Part shown: piece after piece, positions 1-8,382 of the stretch
How the letters are laid out: every line of letters begins with the position of its first letter
How positions within the stretch are numbered: the stretch's first letter is position 1
Assembly (NCBI GenBank): GCA_031430435.1
Contig: JANPBM010000004.1
Coordinates: 65,505 to 129,504, forward strand
DNA length: 64,000 nucleotides
Reading direction: 5' to 3'
DNA from: JANNVK01 sp031430435
Lineage (GTDB): Bacteria > Acidobacteriota > Blastocatellia > Pyrinomonadales > Pyrinomonadaceae
Made by a program: the position numbers and the translations under genes
Notes under the pieces: generated by a model
Seen by the model: the letters and a program-made list of their open reading frames with translations, nothing else
The model's database searches: none
What the model was told of the DNA's origin: nothing

Positions 1-487
1 TCGCCAAAATCATATCCAGCAAATCTTCGTTCAAAACTCCGGCAGCAAATAGTTTAACCGGTGGAATCCGCGTTCCTTCGCCGAAAATCGTATCGGCATC
101 GGTCGGCAAACTGCCCGAAACAGGTCCGCCCATATCAACCGTATGACCGAATTGCGAACCCCAGCCGACGAGTTCGCCGTTGTAGAAAATCGGCATCAAA
201 ACCATCCAATCGTTGATGTGCGAAATTGCACCGCCGCAACTGTACGGATCGCTGACGAGAAAAATATCGCCTTCATTAACGCCGCGTTTCCAGTTCGCCA
301 AAAATCCGTTGATATACGAGCCGAATTGCCCCACAACCATTCTGCCGTCGGGATGACAAATCATCGGAAAACCATCGTGTTGTTCACGAATAACGGGTGA
401 CATTGCCGAACGAAACAGCACCGTATCCATTTCTTCGCGGGCATTGCGAAGGGCGTTTTCTAAAATATCAAGCGTAATTTTGTCCAT
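1..487 (-). CDS. hyuB: Hydantoinase B / oxoprolinase-family subunit, N-terminal part (runs off the window)
   Basis: The reading frame starts at ATG 485-487 on the minus strand and runs open to base 1, so only the first 162 residues are visible. The start has a good ribosome binding site, GGAG, 8 bases upstream. The visible part reads MDKITLDILENALRNAREEM, followed by a conserved core with SDPYSCGG and GQFGHTVDMGG, as in the HyuB/N-methylhydantoinase B/acetone carboxylase alpha family. These proteins are about 520-580 residues long and act with a HyuA ATPase subunit in ATP-dependent opening of hydantoin or 5-oxoproline type rings, so hyuA probably lies just beyond the left edge. It is the last visible gene of the minus-strand catabolic cluster, 92 bases after a DUF1838 gene. 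The family is clear; the substrate is not. Confidence 0.9.
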   Translation of the reverse strand, partial: MDKITLDILENALRNAREEMDTVLFRSAMSPVIREQHDGFPMICHPDGRMVVGQFGSYINGFLANWKRGVNEGDIFLVSDPYSCGGAISHINDWMVLMPIFYNGELVGWGSQFGHTVDMGGPVSGSLPTDADTIFGEGTRIPPVKLFAAGVLNEDLLDMILA

Positions 488-579
488 ATTATTGCTCCGA
501 ATTTGATAAAATTTGTCATAAGTTTATAACATATTCAATGAAAATAACAAGTCTGAATTTTGATTTTTTCGATTGTTTT

Positions 580-1350
580 TTATTTCTGCAATTCCGTAAT
601 TTCAGCCGAATCTTTTGGCGGATTCATCCACATTTTCGCGTCTTTTTCGAGATAATCACGGAGCGTTTGCGGTAAATCGGCGTATTTATCGACGCGATAT
701 GAAACAAGTTGGAAAACGCTGTCGCCACCGCCGAAAAACTTTGGCATATCGCCGCGTCGGTTCCACGTTAATTGATATTTCGGCGTGTTTTTTGCCGCTT
801 TCGGTTGAACAAAGAAATCGTAATTTTCAAAGGCTTTGTAGTTCGGATAATTCAAAAAAAGCGGGGCGGAAAATATCAGCACATCGCCGAATTTTCGTAC
901 TAAATTCCCGCCTTCCGAGTTAATTGTTTGAATTCGCGGCGCTTTTCCCTGCACAACGTCGGCAAACATTTTTCCGTCTTTCAGTTGATAAGTAATTTGT
1001 TGGTACGGATATTCGATCGGCTCTACTTTTTGTCCGTTAAAAGTTTTCAAAACTTCGTTTGTCGTTATATCTCGGTAAAAAAATGTCTTCCGCGAGAGTT
1101 GTAAAACCTTGGTTGCGTTCGACTCCGATTTAATAACTCGCGCGGTGTCAACGCCTTCGACCTTTGCAATCAGCTTTCCTTCGGGATAGCTGTAAATTTC
1201 GCCGAGGCAATACCAATAAACAGGTTCGCCCGTGCCGACTCGCATATCGGTAAATTGTTTGAAAAGTTCAGGTGTAAATAACTGACTTTGGGCGACTGCG
1301 TTTGTCGCCGGAAATATAAATAACGCCAACAAAATTATTAATTTTTTCAT
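580..1350 (-). CDS. Exported DUF1838 family protein
   Basis: The protein has 256 residues. I chose the ATG at 1350 because it overlaps the upstream stop codon as ATGA and is followed at once by a signal peptide (MKKLIILLALFIFPATNAVAQ, cleavage after AVA). The mature part carries VGTGEPVYWYCLGEIYSYPE and later repeats of short beta-like segments, which I recognise as the DUF1838 family; its biochemical activity is unknown. It is translationally coupled to the small membrane protein upstream and lies in the hydantoinase/MFS cluster, so a role at the cell envelope in the same catabolic pathway is an inference only. Confidence 0.75.
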   Translation of the reverse strand: MKKLIILLALFIFPATNAVAQSQLFTPELFKQFTDMRVGTGEPVYWYCLGEIYSYPEGKLIAKVEGVDTARVIKSESNATKVLQLSRKTFFYRDITTNEVLKTFNGQKVEPIEYPYQQITYQLKDGKMFADVVQGKAPRIQTINSEGGNLVRKFGDVLIFSAPLFLNYPNYKAFENYDFFVQPKAAKNTPKYQLTWNRRGDMPKFFGGGDSVFQLVSYRVDKYADLPQTLRDYLEKDAKMWMNPPKDSAEITELQK

Positions 1351-1739
1351 AAAGTTTCGTTTCTGCTTTTCCAATAAAATATCGCCATCACAATTCCGAA
1401 AAAACCGTCGTAAGCAATCGCCAAAAGTATCAAAGGTTTTGCCTGATTATACAAAAGCAGATGAATCCAACTGCCCATTATAAATAATTTTCCGACTGCT
1501 CCGATCAACGCCATCACTCGGTTGCGAATCGGATCAATGCCCAAAAACCAATAGCCGACACCGAGCATCAGCACGAAAAACCACAGATTGAAATGATAAA
1601 ATCGAAGAATCGTGCTATTTTCAGTTATTCCGTAAAACATTTCGAGATGATTCGACATCGAAGCCATCGCCACAATTGCGCCGATAATGTTGCCGATTGC
1701 CGTTATTTTGAAACATATTTTGTAAAATGATAAGTTCAT
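1347..1739 (-). CDS. Small four-helix membrane protein, function unknown
   Basis: The protein has about 130 residues with four hydrophobic segments at roughly residues 8-28, 50-68, 76-95 and 103-121, and a basic C-terminus (YWKSRNETL). The first helix contains glycine/alanine patches (ITAIGNIIGAIVAMASM). I chose the ATG at 1739 rather than an earlier one because the earlier start would run into the YciI gene; from 1739 the gap is 7 bases. It shares a 4-base ATGA overlap with the DUF1838 gene downstream. I do not recognise a family. Its position suggests an accessory role beside the MFS carrier. Confidence 0.6.
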   Translation of the reverse strand: MNLSFYKICFKITAIGNIIGAIVAMASMSNHLEMFYGITENSTILRFYHFNLWFFVLMLGVGYWFLGIDPIRNRVMALIGAVGKLFIMGSWIHLLLYNQAKPLILLAIAYDGFFGIVMAIFYWKSRNETL

Positions 1740-1746
1740 AAGATTT

Positions 1747-2046
1747 TTATTCCGGCACAACTTTCAGCCATTCCCAAACTTTGTAATCGTAAATTCCGTG
1801 AACGCAAAGCGGATCGACATCGGCTAATTTACACGCTTCGACTTTGGTTTCAGCCGCCAAAACATAGCAACCCGCACCGAGTTCGTTGTCGGTTTGATCG
1901 GCAAACGGACCTGCCATCACGCATATTCCGTCTTTTCCGAGCTGTTTGAAATAAGCAGTGTGCGAGTACAAAACAGGTAAAACCTGTTCGGTTGTAAATT
2001 CGTCGCGTTTCGGCGTTTTTTGAATCGTAAAAAACCAGTATTTCAT
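1747..2046 (-). CDS. YciI-like (YCII-related domain) protein
   Basis: A 99-residue protein covering one YciI domain: MKYWFFTIQKTPKRDEFT at the start, then an ALP-like helix with Y-HTAYFKQLGKDG, MAGPFADQ and a C-terminal strand HGIYDYKVWEWL. The dimeric ferredoxin-like fold of this family usually carries a His-Asp pair in a pocket, and some members are small hydrolases or dehalogenase-like enzymes. The start ATG overlaps the stop of the MFS gene by four bases (ATGA), so the two are co-translated. It may act on a by-product of the ring-opening pathway; this is inference. Confidence 0.8.
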   Translation of the reverse strand: MKYWFFTIQKTPKRDEFTTEQVLPVLYSHTAYFKQLGKDGICVMAGPFADQTDNELGAGCYVLAAETKVEACKLADVDPLCVHGIYDYKVWEWLKVVPE

Positions 2047-3329
2047 ATCATTTGTTGTTTCGGCTTAATCATAAAATTCAAAATAATCGTTAAAATTAAA
2101 GCCATTCCCGTAGCCGCAATTACATAGTAAAACGATCGTGTATAATCGCCGCCGTCAGCGTCTGCGACAGCTCCGGTAATTCGCCCGCCGATTGAAGCCC
2201 CGATTGTTTCGATTACCGTAATTGCCCCAAGTATTTTCGGATAATCTTTCGAGCCGAAATAATCGGCAACCAATCTTTGCAAAAGCACGAAAGTTCCCCC
2301 GTATCCGAACCCGAACGGAATGATGAATAAAAGCATTGTGGAAGCCGTAAAATTCAGTAAAACCAGAGTTGCCAAAAACATAACGCTGCAACAGACAAGC
2401 ATCACGCGAGTCGGTGAAATCTTGTCGGACATGAAACCGAATAAGAATTTTCCGCCAATACTTAAAAACGCCAGCGAAGCCTGAACCAAGCCGGCAGTTT
2501 CAGGCGAAACACCGATTTTCGGCGTGCGAATATATAGGATAAGTTGTTGTGTAGAAACAAATAACGGATAAAATATTAAAGCCGCGCAAAATGCAAAAAC
2601 CCAAAATAAAGGAGTTTTTACCGCTTCAAATAACGACAAACCTGTTTGATTATTGGCGGTAGAAAACGCGTCTTGAAATTCTTCCGAATCTCCGTCGGGA
2701 AATACGCCGATGTCGCTTGGTTTTGTCTTCAGCAGAAAAATAATCGCCGGAATCAGAATCAACCAAATAAGCAAACTAACTGCAATCATGGCAATTCGCC
2801 AGTTATATTTCAGAATCAAAGGTGTTGCCATCAGTGGAATCAACATTCCGCCAAGACTCGTTCCCGTCAGCACAATTCCTATCGCAGTTCCGCGTTTTCT
2901 GCGAAACCAATTTGAAACTAAAACCGTGTTTATCAAAACTCCGACAAAGCCTAAAGCGATTCCAAACAAAACTCTTGCCGCATAAACCGTAGTTAAATTG
3001 GCAGCTTGGGAGTGAATAAGCAACCCGATGCCAAGGATTACGCAACCGATTACCATTAAGATTTTATTATTGAATTTTTGGATAAAATATCCGGCAAAAG
3101 GGGCTGTAAAACCGGCAACTAAAAATGTAAAAATACCGAAATTGGCGACTGTAGTTTGAGCTGTTTCTTTTGACATAGCTCCGCCGGCGATAAAATCGTT
3201 GCGAATCCATTCACTGAAAACCGGAATTCCGCCAATCGTCAAACCATTGCTGACAACCAACGCAAGTGTTGAGATTGCCACAACTACCCAACCGTAAAAA
3301 AATCCGCCGCTTTTTTTGATTTCGGTCAT
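2043..3329 (-). CDS. MFS transporter, oxalate/formate or monocarboxylate-like (OFA) type
   Basis: The protein has 428 residues with about twelve membrane helices and a short cytoplasmic N-terminus, and begins GGFFYGWVVVAISTLALVVS, which is typical of the OFA/monocarboxylate-type branch of the major facilitator superfamily. A central hydrophilic loop (residues about 205-235, KTKPSDIGVFPDGDSEE) separates the two six-helix halves. A strong ribosome binding site (AAGGAG, 8 bases before ATG) marks the start. It lies directly downstream of the dihydropyrimidinase-type gene and is coupled to the YciI gene, so it probably imports the substrate or exports an organic acid product of this cluster. Confidence 0.85.
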   Translation of the reverse strand: MTEIKKSGGFFYGWVVVAISTLALVVSNGLTIGGIPVFSEWIRNDFIAGGAMSKETAQTTVANFGIFTFLVAGFTAPFAGYFIQKFNNKILMVIGCVILGIGLLIHSQAANLTTVYAARVLFGIALGFVGVLINTVLVSNWFRRKRGTAIGIVLTGTSLGGMLIPLMATPLILKYNWRIAMIAVSLLIWLILIPAIIFLLKTKPSDIGVFPDGDSEEFQDAFSTANNQTGLSLFEAVKTPLFWVFAFCAALIFYPLFVSTQQLILYIRTPKIGVSPETAGLVQASLAFLSIGGKFLFGFMSDKISPTRVMLVCCSVMFLATLVLLNFTASTMLLFIIPFGFGYGGTFVLLQRLVADYFGSKDYPKILGAITVIETIGASIGGRITGAVADADGGDYTRSFYYVIAATGMALILTIILNFMIKPKQQMI

Positions 3330-3421
3330 TTTGCCGCTCCTTTTTGATAATAAATGTGCGATATACTTTAGATTATGTTTAGCAACATGCCGAAGTTTAT
3401 CGGATTTTTTACTGCCGACCG

Positions 3422-4876
3422 TTACTGATGAATCGCCGTCGGTCGTTTGATAAACACGCCTTGTTTTTTGCCGACCAACTTGCCGTTATCAAATTGCAGA
3501 TTACCGCGAATAATCGTTTGCGTTACCCAACCTTTCGTCATCACACCTTCAAACGGCGTGTGATCTTGGGCAGAAAGCGCTTCATCCGCCCGAATCGGTT
3601 TTTCCAAATTCATATCGACGACGGCAAAATCTGCGTCCGCACCGATGGCGATACAACCTTTTCGCGGAAACAGACCAAAATTTCTGGCGGGATTTGCCGA
3701 CACTAATTCCGCGACTCTCGAAAGCGAAACACCGCGTTTGTGAACGCCTTCGCTCAACAAAACCGGATACAAAATCGAACTTCCGCCGAATCCGGGCAAA
3801 CTTCCCCAAACGCCTTGTTCTTTGTGTTCTTCGCCGCAGCAAGCGTGGTCGGAAACAACCGTGTCAACGTGTCCGCGTTTGATTCCTTCCCACAAAAATT
3901 CACTGTGTTCGCGTGTTCTGATCGGCGGATTTACTTTGGCTTTTAAACCGATTCCGCTGCGGTCGAGTTCTTCGTGATCGAGTGCCAAATGATGCAAAGT
4001 TGTTTCAAGTTTAATGTCGTGATTCGGATAAGTTCGCCGCACATCAATTCCGGCTTGCAACGCATCACGGCTTGAGAGATGCAATAAATTTATCGGACAA
4101 CCTGTTGCATCGGCTAAAATCGCGGCTTCGTGAACCGATAATTTTTCCGATAAAGGCGGACGACCTTCGCTGTAAGCCTTCAAACCTGTCAATCCCGATT
4201 TGTTCGCACGTTCGATAAAAACGCGAATCAATTCAGGATTTTCGCAATGTAAACTCAAGGAAATGCGGGCTTTATCCTTATATTTTTCCGCCATTGCAGA
4301 AACTCGCGTCATCAATTCATACAAATGTCCGAGGTCGTAATTTTCCGCCATCGTGTAATCCGAACCTTTGGTCGAATCGGCAGAAAGCGTCAACGCCTTG
4401 TAAAACATATAAAATTTGAACGAACCAACACCCGCATTTTCGACCAGCCATTCAACTTCATCAAGCTGATCGGCGGTCATCACGGCGATATGATAACAAT
4501 AATCGGTGTAAAAATTGCCATCGGAAAGCTGCATCACTTCGGGCAAAATTTCTTTGTAAAGCCCTGTTTTATTGAGATAATGATGACCTGTTCGCCAATA
4601 ACTGATGATCGTGCCGACTCCGCCGACGAGTGCCGACATTGATTCGGAAGACGCATCAACCGAATGCGGACGATAAATTCCGACGTGAAAATGCGAATCA
4701 ACCGCCGCCGGAAAAACATGCTTGCCGTTCGCGTCAAACACATTTTCGGCAAGATTAGAATCAATCGAATCCGCAATCGCCGCAACTTTGCCGCCGTTCA
4801 CACCAATTTCGCATTTCACTTCGCCGTGAAAAGGGAAAACTACTGTTCCGTTTTTGATAATTGAATCAAATTTCAT
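3422..4876 (-). CDS. Dihydropyrimidinase / D-hydantoinase type amidohydrolase
   Basis: The protein has 484 residues, the usual length for cyclic-amide amidohydrolases. All metal ligands of the family can be placed: HxH at residues 62 and 64 (DSHFHVG), the lysine that becomes carboxylated at about 154 (GSFKFYMFYK), His 210 (SLHCENPE), His 266 (LLHLSSR) and Asp 343 (VSDHACC). It should therefore be a binuclear zinc enzyme that opens a cyclic amide such as hydantoin, dihydropyrimidine or allantoin. Together with hydantoinase B and an MFS carrier it defines the catabolic cluster. The natural substrate cannot be read from the sequence. The gene lies directly downstream of the inserted RAYT element, which may affect its transcription. 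Confidence 0.88.
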   Translation of the reverse strand: MKFDSIIKNGTVVFPFHGEVKCEIGVNGGKVAAIADSIDSNLAENVFDANGKHVFPAAVDSHFHVGIYRPHSVDASSESMSALVGGVGTIISYWRTGHHYLNKTGLYKEILPEVMQLSDGNFYTDYCYHIAVMTADQLDEVEWLVENAGVGSFKFYMFYKALTLSADSTKGSDYTMAENYDLGHLYELMTRVSAMAEKYKDKARISLSLHCENPELIRVFIERANKSGLTGLKAYSEGRPPLSEKLSVHEAAILADATGCPINLLHLSSRDALQAGIDVRRTYPNHDIKLETTLHHLALDHEELDRSGIGLKAKVNPPIRTREHSEFLWEGIKRGHVDTVVSDHACCGEEHKEQGVWGSLPGFGGSSILYPVLLSEGVHKRGVSLSRVAELVSANPARNFGLFPRKGCIAIGADADFAVVDMNLEKPIRADEALSAQDHTPFEGVMTKGWVTQTIIRGNLQFDNGKLVGKKQGVFIKRPTAIHQ

Positions 4877-4901
4877 AGTCTATAAAAATTTTCCAAACTT
4901 A

Positions 4902-4990
4902 GCCGATGTAATCGGCGACCGCATAAAGCCTAGTCCGTAAGGGCTAGGTTTGAATGCGGCACACACTCAAACCGGTGTAACCGGTGACGG
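4902..4990 (+). repeat. Left REP-like hairpin cluster (three hairpins)
   Basis: Three stem-loops in a row. At 4902-4916 a perfect 6-bp stem GCCGAT with loop GTA. At 4929-4948 an 8-bp stem with one G-T wobble, CCTAGTCC, loop GTAA. At 4971-4985 a perfect 6-bp stem ACCGGT with loop GTA. The first and third are followed by GACCGCA or GACGGCA, so they are diverged copies of one module. Stem bases covary between copies while the loop stays constant, which indicates selection on structure. Confidence 0.75.
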
Positions 4991-4998
4991 CAACCGCT

Positions 4999-5454
4999 CT
5001 ACGTCCACAGATATTTCTCATCAAACTCAATATCATTTGCTTTCAACAATTTAATAAACTCATCTCGAAATGAACCAACCTTTTTGTGATGTTCATCTTG
5101 ATTTACAATATATTCACGAACCCTTTCAATTTGTGAACTGCTGACGGTAAATGCACCATAACCTCTCTGCCAAGTAAAATCTTTCATTTCAGGAAAAACA
5201 TCGTGCATCCAACCCGTCGAATTTGCTTTTAAATCTCGCAAAACATCAGACAAAGCAGAGTCAGGTTTTAGTTTTGCCAGAATATGAACGTGGTCACTCA
5301 TTCCGCCGATTTCAATACAAATTCCGCCGCGTTTTCTAATCATTCCGCCGATATATTCATACAAGCGTGATTGTAAAGCATTCTTTATCAAAGGTTTGCG
5401 TTCTTTTGTTGAATAAACTATGTGATAAATCAAATTTGTATATGATTGCGGCAT
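4999..5454 (-). CDS. tnpA: REP-associated tyrosine transposase (IS200/Y1 family)
   Basis: A 151-residue protein filling one Y1_Tnp (HUH endonuclease) domain. The HUH motif is DHVHILAK at about residues 55-62 and the catalytic tyrosine is in VREYIVNQDEHHKK near residue 114. It also carries WQRGYGAFTVS, which is typical of this family. The start ATG at 5454 gives MPQSYTNLIYHIVYSTKERK, a standard family N-terminus, so the gene appears intact. It is flanked on both sides by hairpins with GTA/GTRA loops, and no TnpB is present. It lies on the same strand as the catabolic operon. Confidence 0.9.
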   Translation of the reverse strand: MPQSYTNLIYHIVYSTKERKPLIKNALQSRLYEYIGGMIRKRGGICIEIGGMSDHVHILAKLKPDSALSDVLRDLKANSTGWMHDVFPEMKDFTWQRGYGAFTVSSSQIERVREYIVNQDEHHKKVGSFRDEFIKLLKANDIEFDEKYLWT

Positions 5455-5460
5455 CTGTTT

Positions 5461-5549
5461 CCGTCGCTATCTACGATAGCTGTGTTAATTGTTCATTTTG
5501 TTCCCGGCTCTCACGAGCCGGACTTTATGCCTTCACCGATTACATCGGC
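5461..5549 (-). repeat. Right REP-like hairpin cluster (three hairpins, inverted relative to the left)
   Basis: Read on the minus strand: 5535-5549 has stem GCCGAT (one wobble) with loop GTA; 5504-5521 has a perfect 7-bp stem CCGGCTC with loop GTGA; 5466-5480 has a perfect 6-bp stem GCTATC with loop GTA, followed by GACGG. Order and loop sequences mirror the left cluster in opposite orientation, as expected for the two ends of a RAYT unit. Confidence 0.75.
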
Positions 5550-5593
5550 TAAAAGCGGAAATTTCCCTTGAATTTCTTCGTGAAACCTTAGTG

Positions 5594-6466
5594 TTATTTC
5601 ATGGACGAAAATCTTTTTTCTATTTCCTTATAATCGCTCAACCCAACCAATTCAAACCACTCGTCAAAACCCGTCTGACCGTTTTTCGTCTCGGTCAAAT
5701 TTCCGTTTTCCTTCAAATCCGACAACATTTCACACATTGCAAATGTCGCGGCACGTTGCATTACGCCCGGATGAAGGACGATTTTGAAGCCGATTTTTTC
5801 AAACTCGGATAAACTTAATTTCGGAGTTAAACCGCGTCCGCCGGTGTTGACTAAAAGCGGTGCAACTACTTCATTTGCAACAGCTTCGCATTCTTCAACG
5901 CCGTGCATTCCTTCTACAAAAATCACGTCGGCGCCTGCTTCGGCGTAAAGATTTGCACGTTTGATTGCTTCGGCTAAACCCAAACTTTGGCGGGCATCGG
6001 TACGGGCGATTAAAACCGTGTCGGGATTTTGTCGAACATCCAAAACGGCTTTGATTTTCGTCAACATTTCATTGATTTCAACGACTTGCGTTCCCGCAAG
6101 ATGTCCGCAACGTTTCGGAAAAATCTGGTCTTCGATTTGAATTCCCGCGATGCCGATTTGCTCGAATTCAAGAAAAGCCCGTCGCGCATTTTGATAATTT
6201 CCGTAACCTGTGTCAGCGTCCAAAATAAAAGGAATTTCGGTTGCCTGCGTCATTTTTTGAACGTGCGAAAATACTTCGCCGTAACTTGCCAAGCCTAAAT
6301 CCGGTTTGCCTAAAAGTGCCATCGAAACGCTTGCGCCGGAAATGTAGCCGCATTCAAATCCCGCTTTTTCGATCATTTTCGCAGTCAATGCGTCATAAGT
6401 TCCGACGGTCATAAACGAACTTTTTTTGCTCAATAATCGACGCAATTTTTTTGCTTTTTCAAACAT
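5594..6466 (-). CDS. Isocitrate lyase / PEP mutase family enzyme (methylisocitrate lyase-like)
   Basis: The protein has 290 residues, the usual length of the family. The TIM-barrel signature ILDADTGYG (Asp 83 and Asp 85 bind Mg), IEDQIFPKRCGH with the catalytic Cys at about 120, and later ARTDAR are all present. The KRCGH loop points to a C-C bond lyase (2-methylisocitrate, dimethylmalate or oxaloacetate type) rather than a phosphonate mutase. It starts 2 bases after the GntR gene stop and is clearly in the same operon, so it probably cleaves a branched dicarboxylic intermediate of the pathway. The exact substrate cannot be read from the sequence. Confidence 0.85.
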   Translation of the reverse strand: MFEKAKKLRRLLSKKSSFMTVGTYDALTAKMIEKAGFECGYISGASVSMALLGKPDLGLASYGEVFSHVQKMTQATEIPFILDADTGYGNYQNARRAFLEFEQIGIAGIQIEDQIFPKRCGHLAGTQVVEINEMLTKIKAVLDVRQNPDTVLIARTDARQSLGLAEAIKRANLYAEAGADVIFVEGMHGVEECEAVANEVVAPLLVNTGGRGLTPKLSLSEFEKIGFKIVLHPGVMQRAATFAMCEMLSDLKENGNLTETKNGQTGFDEWFELVGLSDYKEIEKRFSSMK

Positions 6467-6468
6467 CG

Positions 6469-7281
6469 TTAATCGAAAAACATCGCATTATCTTTGGTCG
6501 AAACCGACTTTGTTTTCTTGCTTTTTTTATCGCGCACGAGTTTAACCGAATAGCCGTATAAATCGCTTCGATAAAGCGTGTGAACATATTCGACGGGTCT
6601 GCCTTCATCGGTGTAAACGGTTCGTTCGATTGATAAAAGCGCCGAACCGACGCGAATATCCAGCAGATTAGCGACATACGGATCGGCTAATTCGGCTTTG
6701 ATTTCCTGCACCGCGTTGTCCAATTTCAAACCTAATTTCGTTTCCATCGTGTGCAAAACCGCACCGGTCGAAAGTTCTGCCATTGTCAATTTTGAACCGA
6801 TGTCTTCGGGTAAATAATTCAAAATCAGCGAATACGGTTTATTTTCAACCATCCGCAAACGCTTTAATCGGTATATCGGCGTTCCGATTTTTATGCGCAA
6901 AAGTTCTGCTTCATGCGCGTCCGCGTCAACCCGATTCATCTCCAAAACTTTGACGGGCGTATCCATTCCCATCTCGATCAATTCGTCCAGAGAACCTGTT
7001 AAGTGTATTGTTCCCGTAAACTTTCGCTTTTTAGATTTGCGTTCGGCAATAAATGTTCCGCGACCTTGTTTGCGTTCGATCAATCCGTCGGCGGCGAGTG
7101 AGGCAAGAGCTTGGCGAACGGTAATTCGGCTTACTCCGTATTGTTCGATTAACTCGATTTCGGTCGGCAGACGTTCGCCGCCGACAAACGACCCCGATGT
7201 GATTTTTTCACGCAAAACATTTTCGAGTTGATAATAAAGCGGAATTCGTGAGCTGACGAATACTGTTTTTGGTTTAGCCAT
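6469..7281 (-). CDS. GntR family regulator with UTRA ligand-binding domain (HutC type)
   Basis: The protein has 270 residues from ATG 7281, chosen over an upstream TTG because that one lies inside the palindromic operator. Residues about 9-75 form the GntR winged helix (YYQLENVLREKI, LPTEIELIEQYGVSRITVRQ, ERKQGRGTFIAE); residues about 90-250 form the UTRA domain (VKVLEMNRVDAD, IYRLKRLRMVENKPY, ELSTGAVLHTME). Such proteins repress catabolic operons until a small acid or sugar-like ligand binds. It lies inside the operon it probably controls, just after a 20-bp inverted repeat. The lysine-rich stretch RDKKSKKTKS near the C-terminus is unusual. Confidence 0.9.
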   Translation of the reverse strand: MAKPKTVFVSSRIPLYYQLENVLREKITSGSFVGGERLPTEIELIEQYGVSRITVRQALASLAADGLIERKQGRGTFIAERKSKKRKFTGTIHLTGSLDELIEMGMDTPVKVLEMNRVDADAHEAELLRIKIGTPIYRLKRLRMVENKPYSLILNYLPEDIGSKLTMAELSTGAVLHTMETKLGLKLDNAVQEIKAELADPYVANLLDIRVGSALLSIERTVYTDEGRPVEYVHTLYRSDLYGYSVKLVRDKKSKKTKSVSTKDNAMFFD

Positions 7282-7296
7282 ATTTGTCTTAATCCT

Positions 7297-7316
7297 TTGT
7301 CTTATATTCAAGACAA
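7297..7316. promoter_or_regulatory. Probable GntR operator (20-bp palindrome)
   Basis: Perfect 7-bp arms TTGTCTT and AAGACAA separated by 6 bases lie 16 bases upstream of the GntR ATG. A second half site TTGTCTTAA follows at 7284-7292. Position and symmetry fit autoregulation by a dimeric HutC-type GntR protein; binding itself is inferred. Confidence 0.55.
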
Positions 7317-7347
7317 TTTTAACCCAAAAATCTTTTAATTGCCATAT

Positions 7348-8319
7348 TTAATCGTGCGAATGCTTTTTGCCCATTTCGTGCATCGTGTCGTGGATGTGAA
7401 CACGGTCGTTTTCGGAGTCGGCGGTGTATGATTCGCCGAATTCAAAATCGAAATGATTATGGTCGTGCGAGTGCAGCCATTTATTGAGTTCGGGCTTTTG
7501 CCGAATCAACCGCGAGGCGGCGCGATGGGCATTTTCATCGGGATTCGAATACGCGTTATGATGAAAATGATTGTGCAGTTCGCCGTCCGTGCGACCAAAA
7601 CCCAGAATTCCGTATTTGCTGTAAAACGCGCCGTGATTGACATACGCGGGTCGCCAAAAATATCCGCCCGTCGGCAAATCGCCGAATTGCATCATCCACG
7701 AAGTTCCCCAAATGTGATAGGCTTCTTCGGCGCAATCGTGATAAGAAATATTGTCTTGGTGAAAGCCCGGAGTCATCGAATACAAAAACGTCATGGCGTG
7801 AGTTTTTTCGTCGAAACTGAGTAATTTCAGCAAACAACCCGATGCGGTTTGCGGAAAAAGCGTCGGCACTTGCCACGGCATTTGGTCGTAAGTTTGCAGT
7901 TGAATCAAGCCGCCGCTGTTCGCCCCGTCCATATCTTCATCGGATTCGATAATGTGCGGTTCTCCGTCGTTGTACATAACGAGCGCGAAACAGCCTTTGT
8001 CGGTCGAAAAAGCCGGCAACGAAACGCCGCGCGGAACGAACAAGTATTCGCCTTTGACGCATAGTTTTTCGCCGATTTTCATCGACCCGTCTTGAATAAA
8101 AATCTCGATGTCGGAATGTGCCGCGGACGGCGGTTGTTTGTAACCCGCGTCCCATTGCACGCTCATTGTGCAAGCTCCCGAAGCATCGTCGATCGACAGC
8201 ATTTTGTAATTATAGCCGCTCGGAATTCCTTTTAATTCCAGTTTTTTGAAGCTGACATCTCGGTCAACAAACGGTTCAATATGTTTTCGCATAGTAATTT
8301 GATTGGTTAATTTATTCAT
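7348..8319 (-). CDS. Bicupin-like protein with histidine-rich C-terminus
   Basis: The protein has 323 residues. Two similar halves of cupin character can be seen: residues about 20-120 (SAAHSDIEIFIQDGSMKIGE, then GEYLFVPRGVSLP) and about 150-260 (YHDCAEEAYHIWGTSW, LPTGGYFWRPAYVNHG). The last 50 residues are very rich in His (GELHNHFHHNAY, WLHSHDHNHFDF, VHIHDTMHEMGKKHSHD), which suggests metal binding or storage. The start is uncertain: MRKHIEPF at 8292 is an alternative. Such proteins are often ring-cleaving dioxygenases or metal-dependent isomerases, but no function can be assigned. It lies in the operon between the GntR gene and a small helical protein. Confidence 0.65.
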   Translation of the reverse strand: MNKLTNQITMRKHIEPFVDRDVSFKKLELKGIPSGYNYKMLSIDDASGACTMSVQWDAGYKQPPSAAHSDIEIFIQDGSMKIGEKLCVKGEYLFVPRGVSLPAFSTDKGCFALVMYNDGEPHIIESDEDMDGANSGGLIQLQTYDQMPWQVPTLFPQTASGCLLKLLSFDEKTHAMTFLYSMTPGFHQDNISYHDCAEEAYHIWGTSWMMQFGDLPTGGYFWRPAYVNHGAFYSKYGILGFGRTDGELHNHFHHNAYSNPDENAHRAASRLIRQKPELNKWLHSHDHNHFDFEFGESYTADSENDRVHIHDTMHEMGKKHSHD

Positions 8320-8382
8320 TTAACCATTGATTCATTTGTTTCTTTTCGATGATTCAATGAACAAATCTGTAAATGAATAAAT

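Larger units (their letters stand above)
4902..5549. mobile_element. RAYT/REP-like element (IS200-type transposase between inverted hairpin clusters)
   Basis: A 0.65-kb unit sits in the 717-base gap between two co-directional catabolic genes. Its two ends are an imperfect inverted repeat of about 29 bp: the left end (4902-4930, plus strand) and the right end (5521-5549, minus strand) both read GCCGATGTAATCGG, then a variable GA..GCATAAAG. Inside each end lie further hairpins with the loop sequence GTA or GTRA. A single-domain HUH transposase gene fills the middle. This matches the layout of REP-associated tyrosine transposases, which mobilise their flanking palindromes. No target-site duplication is obvious. 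Confidence 0.75.
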
